NCBI GenBank assembly: GCA_019359035.1
Contig: JAHHIC010000033.1
Location: 1 to 64,000, forward strand
Reading direction: 5' to 3'
DNA: 64,000 nucleotides
From: Scytonematopsis contorta HA4267-MV1
Lineage (GTDB): Bacteria; Cyanobacteriota; Cyanobacteriia; Cyanobacteriales; Nostocaceae
The notes under the pieces are model-generated. The model made no database searches. It saw only the letters and a program-made list of their open reading frames with translations, and was not told where the DNA came from. Below are positions 27,322 through 36,617 of the stretch, in pieces. Positions within the stretch are counted from its first letter, which is position 1. Every line of letters starts with the position of its first letter. The position numbers and the translations under genes are program-made.

Positions 27322-30150
27322 TTAATCCTCCTCACCTCGACTAATTGCATCCAACAAAAACAATCCTAAATCTTTATGTAATCCTGAATTATGTTGTGGA
27401 CATCCAGCAGAATGCAAGCACCGGGGACAACCAGCTTCGCAATCGCACGCATTAGCTAGAGCGTAGCCTTTTGCTGCAAAGCGAGGTAAATCATGAAAAA
27501 TAGCTTCCGCAGCACCATTTCCACCTTCACAAGTATCATAAAAGTAAGCGACCATCCCTTTATTTTCTTCTATTACTACTCCATCCACATCCAAACTAGA
27601 AGACAAAACCACTAACGGAACAGCTTTAATAATTTGGTGTTGAATGCTGTGCAAAGCGATTAAATCTGGGGTGCTAGTCCACAAATCTTTATATTTTTGC
27701 GGAATATCTCCCCCGTATGTTTCCAAAATTTCTTCTCTAAAAATACGAGCTTGTTCCGAAATTGCTTTTTCAATATGTTCGTTAAGCTCTATTAAGACGC
27801 AAGGTGCTTGATATTTAGTTTCATAAGGTTCTTCAAATGTAACCTCTGCTTTTGATTGTATTACTTCTGCGGAATACAGGGGGTGTTTGCATAGAGGACA
27901 AGTATGACCTTCTACAGGTTTTTTATAATTACTACAACTTTGATTTTTACAAGTTTTTCCGTGAGTGCGTTTCATTAGCTTGTAACCCGTGACGCTAGTT
28001 GTAATTTCTCCCCAAGCTAAGGTTAAGCGCAGTCTACCATTTTTAATATTAGTTGGAATTATCTTAGGTTCAGCTAAGTTTGAGAGTGGTTTAATATCCA
28101 GTTCTGATTCAGGTTCGGTAAATAAATCAGTGTCTTTACTTAAAAAAGCTAGCCTTGCTTCCCCTCTTAGTGGGTCTAAACTGTCGCTACGATATGCAAT
28201 AATTTCGCCACTTTCGTCTTGTAAAAAATATATTGCTTCTGGGAAAACTTCTCGGTGAGCAAGGGGAAGAGACATACTTTCTAAAGTTTCTCCCGTATGT
28301 TTATCTATCAAAGTGATAGAAGTTTGAGTACTACTTCTAATATTAACTTCTTTATGTGGATACCCCCTTCCCCACAATTTACCACCAGAGCTTAATGCTA
28401 GTTTACTTTGTTGCAATAATGAATCGGCAATTTTACCTGCAATAGTACCAAAACGACTGTCTAATTCTCTTAAATCAATACTACTTTCAATACAACCGCA
28501 TTCCAAATGTTTCCCTAAAATTGTCGGGTAATCGGGGTTAAAAGCTGCACACTCAACTTCTCCTGATAGTAACTGTTCTGGATGTTGAGCGTAAAATACA
28601 TCAATGGGATTTTGTCCCAGTGGTAAATAAATAACTAATCCATGTTGTCTCCTTCCCGCTCTACCTACTCGTTGCCAAAATGACATAAGGCTACCAGGGA
28701 ATCCACGGATTAAACAACAGTCTAATTCAGGTAAATCTATTCCGGCTTCCAAACTAGAAGTTGCAATAATAACTTTAATTTGCCCAGTTTGTAGCTTTTG
28801 GATAATTTCTTTACGACGTTCCCCAGTAAGAGAGCCATAAAATATTACCACTTTGCTCGATAAATAATTTAATCCTTGACGTTGAGTTTCCCGTTGAATT
28901 AACCCTAATAATCCTTTTACTGCTGCACGAGAATTACAAAATACTATCCCACTCAAATTGTGTTGTAACCAAGAAATTACTATTTTACTAGCTTCTACAT
29001 TAGCTGCGCTATTTGGTTTAAGAGATAATAAACTACGTCCGGAAGATGGGGCACCACTACTTTCAATCAAGTGTAACCTTTGGGGTTGGTGTTTCCGACC
29101 ACTAAAGCGTAATGCCATTTCTTGAGGATTACCAATAGTCGCGCTAGAACAGATAAATTGCAGCTTTTGAGAATTTCCACCAACAGCATCAACTGCTAAC
29201 CGCAGTCTTCGCATTAAGTTGGCAAAATGTGCGCCAAAAGCTCCAACATAAGTATGACTTTCATCAATTACACAATACCGCAAATGCATTAAAAATCTTC
29301 GCCATCCTTCTCCTTCTTCTCGTCGCCTGATGTTATATAAATAGTGGTGTAGTAAATCGGGACTGACTGCCAAAATGTTTGGAGGAGTGGGAATAAAAAA
29401 TCGCTGACGTTCAGATATAGGTGTATCCCCCGTCATTAACGCGAGTTTTATATTAGTATTTGGCATTGCCTTCACCAGCAAATGTAGCTTCCGCATTTGG
29501 TCTAGTGCTAAGGCTTTAAGTGGAAAAATATACAGTGCCGTTGTTTGTGGTTCCTTGATACAAGACTCTAGAATCCCCATGTTGTAGCAAAGTGTCTTTC
29601 CTGATGCGGTTGGTGTAGTGATACTTAAGTCAAAACCAGCACGCAGTTTAGTAAGTGCTTCTAACTGATGAGAAAAAATACTATTTATACCGTTATTTTT
29701 TAAGCCTAAATGTAAAGCATCTGGTAAATCCTTGGGTATGGAGTGGATAATTCCTTGGTTAGCATCTTTGATATCCACCGTCGTAATAGTTGCTGCAAAT
29801 TCTTGAGCAATAGCGCGAAATGCTAGATTGGGAATATCTTGAATCCGCTCGGAAATTACTGCTATAGCGTTGTTTTGTTCAATGAAACTGGTAGAAGAAA
29901 CTAAGTTGGTACGGCTTGATTTGATTAATCCATTGGTAATAGCTTCTTCCCAATCTTCAAATTGAGTTGGGTTAACTTCTTCAACAAACTTAACAATCAA
30001 TCGTTTGGCTAGTATTGCCATTACCTCGCCTATTCCATACTGTGACGAGTATATATGCTTACCAGTGGCTAGCCATTCGGGGGGTTCTGGAGGTGTTTGG
30101 TTAGCGGCACGGATGATTGCTGCGTAGTCGGTTGGCTTATCGTTGGTCAC
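27322..30150 (-). CDS. DEAD/DEAH-box helicase with C-terminal DUF1998 (MrfA/YprA-like)
   Basis: A 942-residue superfamily 2 DNA helicase. Helicase motifs: Q/Walker A PTASGKTLCYN, DEAH-type DESHTYVGAFG, SAT in CSSATIG, and motif VI QRVGRAGR. The C-terminal DUF1998 region ends with a four-Cys cluster, CDCEAGCPRCLHSAGCPQ, as in B. subtilis MrfA (YprA), which takes part in repair of mitomycin-C damage. A second possible zinc site, CKNQSCSNY...CPLCKHP, lies about residues 730-760. The partner exonuclease MrfB is not in the neighbourhood. The start is GTG 30150; no alternative ATG is near. Also found in several defence islands, but nothing here shows that context. Confidence 0.9.
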   Translation of the reverse strand: MTNDKPTDYAAIIRAANQTPPEPPEWLATGKHIYSSQYGIGEVMAILAKRLIVKFVEEVNPTQFEDWEEAITNGLIKSSRTNLVSSTSFIEQNNAIAVISERIQDIPNLAFRAIAQEFAATITTVDIKDANQGIIHSIPKDLPDALHLGLKNNGINSIFSHQLEALTKLRAGFDLSITTPTASGKTLCYNMGILESCIKEPQTTALYIFPLKALALDQMRKLHLLVKAMPNTNIKLALMTGDTPISERQRFFIPTPPNILAVSPDLLHHYLYNIRRREEGEGWRRFLMHLRYCVIDESHTYVGAFGAHFANLMRRLRLAVDAVGGNSQKLQFICSSATIGNPQEMALRFSGRKHQPQRLHLIESSGAPSSGRSLLSLKPNSAANVEASKIVISWLQHNLSGIVFCNSRAAVKGLLGLIQRETQRQGLNYLSSKVVIFYGSLTGERRKEIIQKLQTGQIKVIIATSSLEAGIDLPELDCCLIRGFPGSLMSFWQRVGRAGRRQHGLVIYLPLGQNPIDVFYAQHPEQLLSGEVECAAFNPDYPTILGKHLECGCIESSIDLRELDSRFGTIAGKIADSLLQQSKLALSSGGKLWGRGYPHKEVNIRSSTQTSITLIDKHTGETLESMSLPLAHREVFPEAIYFLQDESGEIIAYRSDSLDPLRGEARLAFLSKDTDLFTEPESELDIKPLSNLAEPKIIPTNIKNGRLRLTLAWGEITTSVTGYKLMKRTHGKTCKNQSCSNYKKPVEGHTCPLCKHPLYSAEVIQSKAEVTFEEPYETKYQAPCVLIELNEHIEKAISEQARIFREEILETYGGDIPQKYKDLWTSTPDLIALHSIQHQIIKAVPLVVLSSSLDVDGVVIEENKGMVAYFYDTCEGGNGAAEAIFHDLPRFAAKGYALANACDCEAGCPRCLHSAGCPQHNSGLHKDLGLFLLDAISRGEED

Positions 30151-30222
30151 AAATCTGGAGCTTTTCGTGTTAGTTTTTTTGGTTTTTCTTTGTACAGTAT
30201 AAATCAGATTTTTAATTCAGGA

Positions 30223-30266
30223 GACCTAACCCCCCTACCCCCCTTCCCTGGGAGGGAAGGGGGGGG
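30223..30266. repeat. CCTAACCCCCCTACCCCCCTT hairpin repeat
   Basis: Arms CCCCCCTTCCCT and AGGGAAGGGGGG around a tiny loop. Same family at 56350-56391 and 58590-58631. Confidence 0.85.
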
Positions 30267-30291
30267 AATAAAAGAAATTGTGAGTTATAGA

Positions 30292-30684
30292 TTATGAATT
30301 ATTACTGGGTAAGGCAAAATTTAAAATTATTTGTCCTTCAGAGTTAAAAACTTGCAAACGAATAAAGTTACGGTCGTTAGGACGATATGCGATTCGGTAA
30401 CGATGTAAGTTTTTTCTCGATTTGTTCACCTGTTTTTGTTGACTCTCTGGTTTTTTGCTTATTTCTATTTCTTTGAGACGTTTTGCTGTTTGTAATTTTT
30501 GAGTATCATGGATATATGCTTTGTCCTGTAGTTTTGAATTTACAGACCATTTAGAATAATAAAATTTACTGTTTAGATATTTAAATGATGGGTTTGCCAA
30601 AACTAAACTGCTAAAAGCAATTCCAGTAATAGCAGGTGTGGAAATACCAATAATTGTGGCGAATAAAATACCTCGATAATTCAT
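30292..30684 (-). CDS. Hypothetical exported protein
   Basis: A 130-residue protein with an N-terminal signal-like hydrophobic segment (ILFATIIGISTPAITGIAFS) ending near LANPS at residue 32. The mature part is basic (many Lys, Arg and Tyr), with a central Lys/Gln-rich stretch and a C-terminal strand NFIRLQVFNSEGQIILNFA. I do not recognise the family. Confidence 0.65.
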   Translation of the reverse strand: MNYRGILFATIIGISTPAITGIAFSSLVLANPSFKYLNSKFYYSKWSVNSKLQDKAYIHDTQKLQTAKRLKEIEISKKPESQQKQVNKSRKNLHRYRIAYRPNDRNFIRLQVFNSEGQIILNFALPSNNS

Positions 30685-30902
30685 AAATAGTCATATTTTT
30701 TATTTTACTAAATCAAAGTTAGTTGAATTTACTAGTTTTTCACTATAGAAAAATTTCGGATAAATTTCTAAAATCTAGTTGATTTCAAGAATCCAATTTA
30801 AGTAATTACCACAAGTACATAACAATACCTATAGCTCAACAGTAATAACACGTAAAAATTAATTGACCTTTTATTTTATAAAACATCCGTTACATCCGTT
30901 TA

Positions 30903-32570
30903 TCATCCGTTGCCGCAGTTCTTAACCACAAACCCATCATTCTTCCCTAGCTTAATCCCACAAGAAAAAGACAAATCCCCACCATTTTTGCTGACATTTC
31001 CCTCAATCACGTTCCCCTCACCACCGAGACTAGCTCTAGCAAAAATACTATCACTAACCATATTACTCTGAATTTTCACATTATCCATTCTGTGTTTGCT
31101 ACGATTTGTGTCAGCATTAACATAAATAGATGCGCTTGGTTTAGTCACATTTTCAAATATATTGTTGTTTGTAATCAATATATTTTTTATTTCTGGAACT
31201 TTGTAAATACCGATATAAGAATTGCCTTTATTATTTCTAATCGTCACCCCATTAATACTAGTACCACCGCAACACTCTTGAATTAAAATTCCTTCCCCAT
31301 CAATACTCCAATAATTGTTTGCCATAATTTGATGACGATAAACTTGAAAATCATTACCTTCAATTAACACATTCCAACCAGACCAATCAATAGCTCTATT
31401 TTCAAATGTAGCAGCATTTTTCGGCTCTTTCGTTCCCGTTGGGTCTAACCATGCTTGCTTATTTTTATCATCTCTAATCACATTATCTTTAATAATCAAA
31501 CCATCACCTGTTGCATGAATTGCAACTCGCATAGTATGATAAATCCAATTGTCTTGAATGACTAAGCCCTTCCTAAAGAAACTAGGAAAGCGATTGGGGT
31601 CATTAGGTAAATTATTCGGTGATGAAGTGTTACGGTTTAAAGAAATTCCGTAGTGGTCGGTATAATTAAATTTAGCTTTTTGTCCTTCTGTGTAAGTCAC
31701 ATTTGACTGACCACTATTTTGTTTAACTATATAATTTGGCTGGTCAAAATTGTCAGTTATACTATCATTGAGACGATTATTAACAATTAAAGTATTAGCA
31801 GATGCATCAACTTTAATATTCGCTGTAAATCGGTTACTAAATCTTTGCCACGGATTTTGAAATGAGCTTGGGACTTGCGGTTCTGGTTCTGCTATATTAT
31901 TACTGCGAACTCCAAAAATTATGATGTTTTGGTTAATGTTTTTATCGGAATCTTTTGTAGAGGAAAAATCAATTCCAGCACGATTAATATCTACATTTAC
32001 AATACCAATATTACTATCTTTGTTTTGTTCACTTGTGAAAATCTTTTTAAACGCAGTGTTATTATCTGTTCCGCGACCAGATAAACTAGGTTTATATTGA
32101 GGAAAGACTAATTTTGTTAGTGGATTGTAAGAATTAGATTTTGCGTCTGTAATCGATGGTGTTTCTCCACGAATTACTACACCATTTTTTAAGTAAATAT
32201 TATCTGCAAAATTGTAAGTACCTGCTGGGAAAAATACTACACCTCCACCGTTAGCAAACGCTGCATCACGAGCAGAATTAAAGCTTGCATCTACACTAGA
32301 CGATGGAAAATCTTTAATATTGTAAACGCAATTCCATTTGATTTTACTAGCCCAAGGAGAAACTTTAGCATACTTAGCAGCAACTGGATTATCTTTAATA
32401 CCAGAAGTACGGCTACCACAATTTGATATTTGAGCAACTGTTTGAGAGGGGGTAATTGAATTATTAATATTATCGAGAGGCAAACTTTGAGAATTACAAC
32501 TATTAATATAAATAATAATTGCAAGACTAAAGATAAACTGAAAAAAGATTTTTACCAAAGATACTTTCAT
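30903..32570 (-). CDS. Pectate-lyase-like right-handed beta-helix lipoprotein
   Basis: A 555-residue surface or periplasmic protein. The signal peptide ends in IYINSC, a plausible lipobox (Cys25). At about residues 75-130 the N-terminal strand-turn of the glycosyl-hydrolase 28/pectate lyase superfamily is seen: NIKDFPSSSVDASFNSARDA, then GGGVVFFPAGTYNF and IYLKNGVVIRGETP. The rest has Asn-rich beta-helix turns (VTIRNNKGNSYIGIYKVP, IKDNVIRDD). Such proteins bind or cleave polysaccharide; no catalytic residues can be assigned. It begins 11 bases after the stop codon of the ABC-2 permease gene and is probably in one operon with it. Confidence 0.8.
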   Translation of the reverse strand: MKVSLVKIFFQFIFSLAIIIYINSCNSQSLPLDNINNSITPSQTVAQISNCGSRTSGIKDNPVAAKYAKVSPWASKIKWNCVYNIKDFPSSSVDASFNSARDAAFANGGGVVFFPAGTYNFADNIYLKNGVVIRGETPSITDAKSNSYNPLTKLVFPQYKPSLSGRGTDNNTAFKKIFTSEQNKDSNIGIVNVDINRAGIDFSSTKDSDKNINQNIIIFGVRSNNIAEPEPQVPSSFQNPWQRFSNRFTANIKVDASANTLIVNNRLNDSITDNFDQPNYIVKQNSGQSNVTYTEGQKAKFNYTDHYGISLNRNTSSPNNLPNDPNRFPSFFRKGLVIQDNWIYHTMRVAIHATGDGLIIKDNVIRDDKNKQAWLDPTGTKEPKNAATFENRAIDWSGWNVLIEGNDFQVYRHQIMANNYWSIDGEGILIQECCGGTSINGVTIRNNKGNSYIGIYKVPEIKNILITNNNIFENVTKPSASIYVNADTNRSKHRMDNVKIQSNMVSDSIFARASLGGEGNVIEGNVSKNGGDLSFSCGIKLGKNDGFVVKNCGNG

Positions 32571-32581
32571 ATTTAAACTTT

Positions 32582-33364
32582 TTAACTAGATGCACTAGTA
32601 TAAAATCGTAAAGCAAAACGCCAAAACCAAGTAGAAAACCAAAATAATCCCGAAGCTAGTAAAAAAGCACCTATCAACCAGTTCAAGTTCCCCCTACCCA
32701 ACATCGCTTCTGCTGGAACAGTAGTCAAAAAAGCAACAGGAACGATAAAAGTAAAGAAAACACGGTATGCACTTGGGTAAGCTATCATTGGATACCGACC
32801 CGCTTCCAATAAACCTCGCAGTACCTCGGTAACATTATATATTTTCACAAACCAAATACTCATCGCACCGAGCATAAACCACAAACTATAAAGAATTATT
32901 AAGCCAAAAAATAAAGGTATCGCACTCAGTAAATAATCTTTTAAATCTAAACCAAGACGAGTTCCAGCATAACCAATTATTACCATACCAAAAATTAAAT
33001 CCGGCATTCCCCAAGGAGAAAGAGTATAGTTAGAAAGCCAAAATTGACTACTGATAGGTTTGAGTAACACAAAATCCAGAGTACCTTCTTGCACGTGTCG
33101 CACAATACGATTTAAATTAGGCGCAAGAAACGTTGAAGAAAAACCTTGTAATAACGTAAAAATACCTAAAACAATTAAAGCAGCTTCCCACGACCAACCT
33201 GCGAAAGTATAGCCAGTACGGTAAAATAAGAACAGTCCAAACAGACTTCCGGCTAAATTACCCACACTGCTAAGGGTAGCTAGTAGAAAATTAATCCGAT
33301 ATTCCAACTCCGCAGCGATAGCAGTAGTCCAGAATAGCCTTAATACTTTTAGATATCTTGACAT
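32582..33364 (-). CDS. ABC-2 family transporter permease
   Basis: A 260-residue membrane protein from ATG 33364; a TTG 24 bases further upstream would put repeat sequence (ACTCCCC) into the coding region, so it is rejected. About six hydrophobic helices are present. The pattern AAELEYRINFLLATLSS, LDFVLLKPISSQFW and LLEAGRYPMIAYPSAYR matches the ABC2_membrane_6 permeases, whose partners are a second permease and an ATPase. Neither is in the window. The beta-helix lipoprotein gene follows closely, so the exported cargo may be polysaccharide-linked, but this is conjecture. Confidence 0.85.
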   Translation of the reverse strand: MSRYLKVLRLFWTTAIAAELEYRINFLLATLSSVGNLAGSLFGLFLFYRTGYTFAGWSWEAALIVLGIFTLLQGFSSTFLAPNLNRIVRHVQEGTLDFVLLKPISSQFWLSNYTLSPWGMPDLIFGMVIIGYAGTRLGLDLKDYLLSAIPLFFGLIILYSLWFMLGAMSIWFVKIYNVTEVLRGLLEAGRYPMIAYPSAYRVFFTFIVPVAFLTTVPAEAMLGRGNLNWLIGAFLLASGLFWFSTWFWRFALRFYTSASS

Positions 33365-33388
33365 TTTTTTGGGGAGTGGGGGAGTCAA

Positions 33389-33480
33389 TTCGCAATATGC
33401 CGAAGCGGCACGCTACGCGAACGCAATTCGCAATATGCCGAAGCGGCACGCTACGCGAACGCAATTCGCAATTACCAATT
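33389..33480. repeat. Tandem GCAATATGCCGAAGCGGCAC repeat
   Basis: Two full copies of a 38-base unit (AATTCGCAATATGCCGAAGC followed by GGCACGCTACGCGAACGC) and a partial third ending in AATTACC. Located between the divergent ABC-2 permease and DedA genes, a region where promoters are expected. Confidence 0.85.
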
Positions 33481-33587
33481 ACCAATTGATGAAATAAATT
33501 TTATCAAAATTAATAATACTTTTCCTGTTTTTTATCGGGCTGAACGCTAAGATGTGATGTGCCTATTCTTAATTGGTTATAATTTTT

Positions 33588-34199
33588 ATGCATTTTGATA
33601 TAGTGCAAATAGTCAAATCCCTTGGCTACTTCGGAGTTTGGGGAATTATCTTTGCTGAATCTGGTTTGTTAATTGGATTTTTCCTCCCTGGAGATAGTTT
33701 ACTATTTACTGCAGGCTTTGTCTCATCTCAAGGATTGCTTAATATTTGGGTTTTAATTTTTGGTTCTTTTGTTTGTGCTGTGTTTGGAGATAATATAGGT
33801 TACGCGACAGGACACCGTTTTGGTCGTAATTTGTTCCAAAAAGAAGATTCTTGGTTGTTTCATAAAAAACACTTAGTTAAAACTCAAGGGTTTTACGAGC
33901 AACATGGGAAAAAAACTATTGTTTTAGCAAGGTTTGTGCCCATTATTCGCACCTTTGCACCAATCATCGCTGGTGTGGGTGCTATGCATTATCGCACTTT
34001 TATGTCTTATAACCTAGTTGGTGGTTTTCTTTGGACTTTCGGAATTACGCTCTTAGGGTTTTTCTTAGGTAAATCCCTACCTGCAGAACAGGTAGATAAA
34101 TATTTATTACCCATTATTGGCATAGTTATTGTTATTTCCTTAATACCCTCCATTCTTCATATACTCAAAGAAAATAGAGAAAGCAAAATTAAAAAATAA
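33588..34199 (+). CDS. DedA family membrane protein
   Basis: A 203-residue protein from ATG 33588 (TTG 33573 is also in frame). The family signatures are visible: an acidic residue in an early helix (FAESGLLIGFFLPGDSLLFTAG) and the downstream arginine motif FVPIIRTFAPIIAGVGAM. DedA proteins are undecaprenyl phosphate or phospholipid scramblase/flippase-like carriers of the VTT fold. Four to five hydrophobic segments are seen and the tail is basic. Length is typical. Confidence 0.92.
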   Translation: MHFDIVQIVKSLGYFGVWGIIFAESGLLIGFFLPGDSLLFTAGFVSSQGLLNIWVLIFGSFVCAVFGDNIGYATGHRFGRNLFQKEDSWLFHKKHLVKTQGFYEQHGKKTIVLARFVPIIRTFAPIIAGVGAMHYRTFMSYNLVGGFLWTFGITLLGFFLGKSLPAEQVDKYLLPIIGIVIVISLIPSILHILKENRESKIKK

Positions 34200-34201
34200 A
34201 A

Positions 34202-34255
34202 GTAGAGACGCGATAAATCGCGTCTTTTTGATTTATCGCGTCTTTTTGATTTATG
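34202..34255. repeat. GTAGAGACGCGATAAATCGCGTC repeat
   Basis: A palindrome with an extra direct half copy (ATCGCGTCTTTTTGATTT twice). With its TTTTT tail it is a good intrinsic terminator for the DedA gene. Confidence 0.8.
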
Positions 34256-34289
34256 CGCTTACTACAAATATGTGATTACCTATCAAGCA

Positions 34290-34379
34290 TCAACACTCAA
34301 CCGTCAACACTCAACAGTCAACCGTCAACCGTCAACCGTCAACCGTCAACAGTCAACCGTCAACACTCAACAGTCAACA
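34290..34379. repeat. CAACCGTCAACACT tandem repeat
   Basis: About 13 units of CAACCGT or CAACAGT/CAACACT, 7 bases each, a long member of the GTTGAC family in reverse orientation. It ends just before the marR promoter region. Confidence 0.85.
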
Positions 34380-34400
34380 AATCTCTATGCTATCCTAAAT

Positions 34401-34419
34401 ATTACGTACGCTAAGTAAT
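34401..34419 (+). promoter_or_regulatory. Candidate MarR operator, copy 1
   Basis: ATTACGTACGCTAAGTAAT lies 8 bases before the marR start codon. Sixteen of its 19 bases recur in copy 2 in front of the hlyD gene. The ends ATTAC/GTAAT are inverted, giving a loose palindrome. Autorepression would fit. Confidence 0.5.
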
Positions 34420-34426
34420 TTCCCAA

Positions 34427-34900
34427 ATGGTTCCAATATCTGACAATAATCTCCAAAGCTTATCTTCCTGGCAGCACATTCGCGCCCCATACAACATGGG
34501 ATATCGAATCAAGTTGCTCTCCCAAATACTATACCGCAGATTGAGCGAGCGATTAGAACCCTTTGGATTAACCCCCTTCCACTGGGTCGTACTCTGCTGC
34601 TTGTGGGAAAAAGACGGCTTACCAACTTCCAGCATTGGTGACAAACTGCAACAAGTCGGAGGCACATTAACTGGTGTTCTCGACCGCATGGAAGAACGAG
34701 GCTTAATCCGTCGTGAGCGCGATTCCAAAGACCGTCGCATTTGGCGAATATGGCTCACTGAGTCCGGGAAAAAACTTGAAAGCACTATACCAGCCATCGT
34801 CACCGAACTCCGCGAAGAAACTTGGTCTGGTGTTTCGCACCAAGAACGCGAACTCTTTTCCCAAATCCTCAACCGTGCAATAGCAAATCTCTCCCCCTAG
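34427..34900 (+). CDS. MarR family transcriptional regulator
   Basis: A 157-residue winged-helix regulator. The recognition-helix region is GDKLQQVGGTLTGVLDRMEERGLIRRERDSKDRR (about residues 73-105), with the D-x-R wing motif that is diagnostic for MarR. Dimerisation helices lie at both ends. It is followed on the same strand by an EmrA-like adaptor and an exporter, the usual arrangement where the regulator represses a drug-efflux pair until it binds a ligand. Confidence 0.92.
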   Translation: MVPISDNNLQSLSSWQHIRAPYNMGYRIKLLSQILYRRLSERLEPFGLTPFHWVVLCCLWEKDGLPTSSIGDKLQQVGGTLTGVLDRMEERGLIRRERDSKDRRIWRIWLTESGKKLESTIPAIVTELREETWSGVSHQERELFSQILNRAIANLSP

Positions 34901-34946
34901 CTATAAGTAATACTAATACATAAAGCATGTAAATATCTAATTAATT

Positions 34947-34965
34947 ATTACGCACACTAAGGAAT
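34947..34965 (+). promoter_or_regulatory. Candidate MarR operator, copy 2
   Basis: ATTACGCACACTAAGGAAT, matching copy 1 at 16 of 19 positions, lies 85 bases before the adaptor gene. A weaker third copy, ACTACGCATACGAAAT, is at 34992-35007. Confidence 0.5.
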
Positions 34966-35049
34966 CGCTGCTACAATAATTTTATCAAGATACTACGCAT
35001 ACGAAATATTTATCAGCAAATTACATTTATTACTAGGGAATCACGAATC

Positions 35050-36543
35050 ATGGAGAGCAAAAGCACTACCAATTTATACGAAACTAACGGTCATAACGGA
35101 CACAGAGTAGCCGTAATCGAGAAAGAACTAGTTACTGACTCTAAAGCACTAGAGTCTCGTATATTAGAAAAACCAGCAGAAGAATTACAACCAAATATTA
35201 TTGTAGAAAAAGAGACAGACCAAAAAGCAGGCACCCCCAAACGAAAGAAACCACTGGGTTTGATTTTGGCAGCATTAGGAGTAGGTGCAACAGTAGCAGG
35301 GAGCTTTGGATACCATTGGTGGAAATACGCATCAAGCCATCAGGAAACAGACAATGCCACAGTTGCGGGGCATATTCACCAAATTAGTAGCAAAATTCCT
35401 GGAACAATTGCCGAGGTGTTAGTGAACGATAACCAGCAAGTGCAAGCTGGGCAACCACTGGTAAAATTGGATGCCAGAGACTACCAAAATAAGGTCTTGC
35501 AAACCCAAGCAGCCTTAGACTCAGCTCAACGTCAAGCGCAAGCAGCACAATCGAATATAGCCTTTGCGTCTCAGACAACCACCGCAAAAACAGCCCAAGC
35601 GCAAGGGGATGTAAGCGGTGCAGTTGCAGCAATTTCTACATCTCAAGCAGCAGTGGAAGAAGCAAAAGCAGGGATACCGGCAGCAGAAGCGGAAGTCAGT
35701 CAAGCGCAAGCAGGAATACCAGTAGCACAAGCACAGGTAGCTCAAGCGGATGCAAATTTGCAAAAAGCGCAAGCCGATTACAATCGTTACCAAACATTAT
35801 TTGCACAAGGGGCGATTTCTCGGCAATTATTGGATAACTCAAAAGCTGGGTATGATGTCGCAGTAGCCCAAAAAAGTGCAGCACAACAAGGAGTGCAACA
35901 AGCAACTGCGAAATTAGCAGCAGCGAAAGTAGGTGTAGCCAGAGCGCAATCACGATTAGCACAAGCACAAGAAGGAGTAACACAAGCACAAGCAAAATTG
36001 GCTGCGTCAAAAGGAGGATTGCAACAAGCTACAGCAGGTGGACAACAAACCGAAGTAAATCGCAGCCAATACGAAGCAGCGAAAGCAGCGATTAACCAAG
36101 CACAAGCTTCATTAAAAGACGCACAATTGCAGTTATCTTACACCAACATAGTCGCACCAGCAGGGGGACGAGTAGGAAGGAAAACAGTAGAAGTCGGTAA
36201 CCGAGTGCAAGCAGGGGCACCATTAATGGCCATTGTGAATAACGACTACTGGGTGATTGCGAATTTCAAAGAAACCCAATTGGAACAAGTGAAACCGGGA
36301 CAAGAAGTAGAAGTTAAACTCGATGCGTTCCCTCATCATGCTTTTAAAGGACATGTCGAAAGTGTCTCACCAGCGAGTGGTGCCCAATTTGCCTTATTAC
36401 CACCAGACAACGCGACAGGAAACTTTACAAAAATCGTACAGCGTATACCCGTAAAAGTAATTTTCGACCAAAGGAGTATTCAAGGATACGAATCAAGGAT
36501 TACACCAGGGATGTCTGCTGAGGTTAGTGTAGATGTTAAGTAA
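35050..36543 (+). CDS. HlyD/EmrA family efflux adaptor (membrane fusion protein)
   Basis: A 497-residue periplasmic adaptor. Residues 1-70 are cytoplasmic and charged, one membrane helix follows (LGLILAALGVGATVAGSFGY, about 69-88), then the half-lipoyl domain (ATVAGHIHQISSKIPGTI and VNDNQQVQAGQPLVKLDARD). An unusually long, Ala/Gln-rich coiled coil covers about 145-365. The second lipoyl half (TNIVAPAGGRVGRKTVEVGN) and the beta barrel (ALLPPDNATGNFTKIVQRIP, the EmrA hallmark) close it. It should link the MFS exporter encoded next to an outer-membrane channel. Probably under MarR control. Confidence 0.93.
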   Translation: MESKSTTNLYETNGHNGHRVAVIEKELVTDSKALESRILEKPAEELQPNIIVEKETDQKAGTPKRKKPLGLILAALGVGATVAGSFGYHWWKYASSHQETDNATVAGHIHQISSKIPGTIAEVLVNDNQQVQAGQPLVKLDARDYQNKVLQTQAALDSAQRQAQAAQSNIAFASQTTTAKTAQAQGDVSGAVAAISTSQAAVEEAKAGIPAAEAEVSQAQAGIPVAQAQVAQADANLQKAQADYNRYQTLFAQGAISRQLLDNSKAGYDVAVAQKSAAQQGVQQATAKLAAAKVGVARAQSRLAQAQEGVTQAQAKLAASKGGLQQATAGGQQTEVNRSQYEAAKAAINQAQASLKDAQLQLSYTNIVAPAGGRVGRKTVEVGNRVQAGAPLMAIVNNDYWVIANFKETQLEQVKPGQEVEVKLDAFPHHAFKGHVESVSPASGAQFALLPPDNATGNFTKIVQRIPVKVIFDQRSIQGYESRITPGMSAEVSVDVK

Positions 36544-36546
36544 ATG

Positions 36547-36592
36547 TGTTGATTGTTGACTGTTGATTGTTGACTGTTGACTGTTGACTGTT
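36547..36592. repeat. GTTGACT tandem repeat
   Basis: Six GTTGACT/GTTGATT heptamers between the adaptor and exporter genes. GTTGAC family, forward orientation. Confidence 0.8.
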
Positions 36593-36617
36593 TAATTATT
36601 CCTTGGCTCTACCGAAA

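Noticed and set aside
34411-34872. A 153-codon open frame antisense to the MarR gene
   Set aside because: The plus strand encodes a clear MarR protein; the antisense frame is rich in Ser and Arg and has no family likeness.
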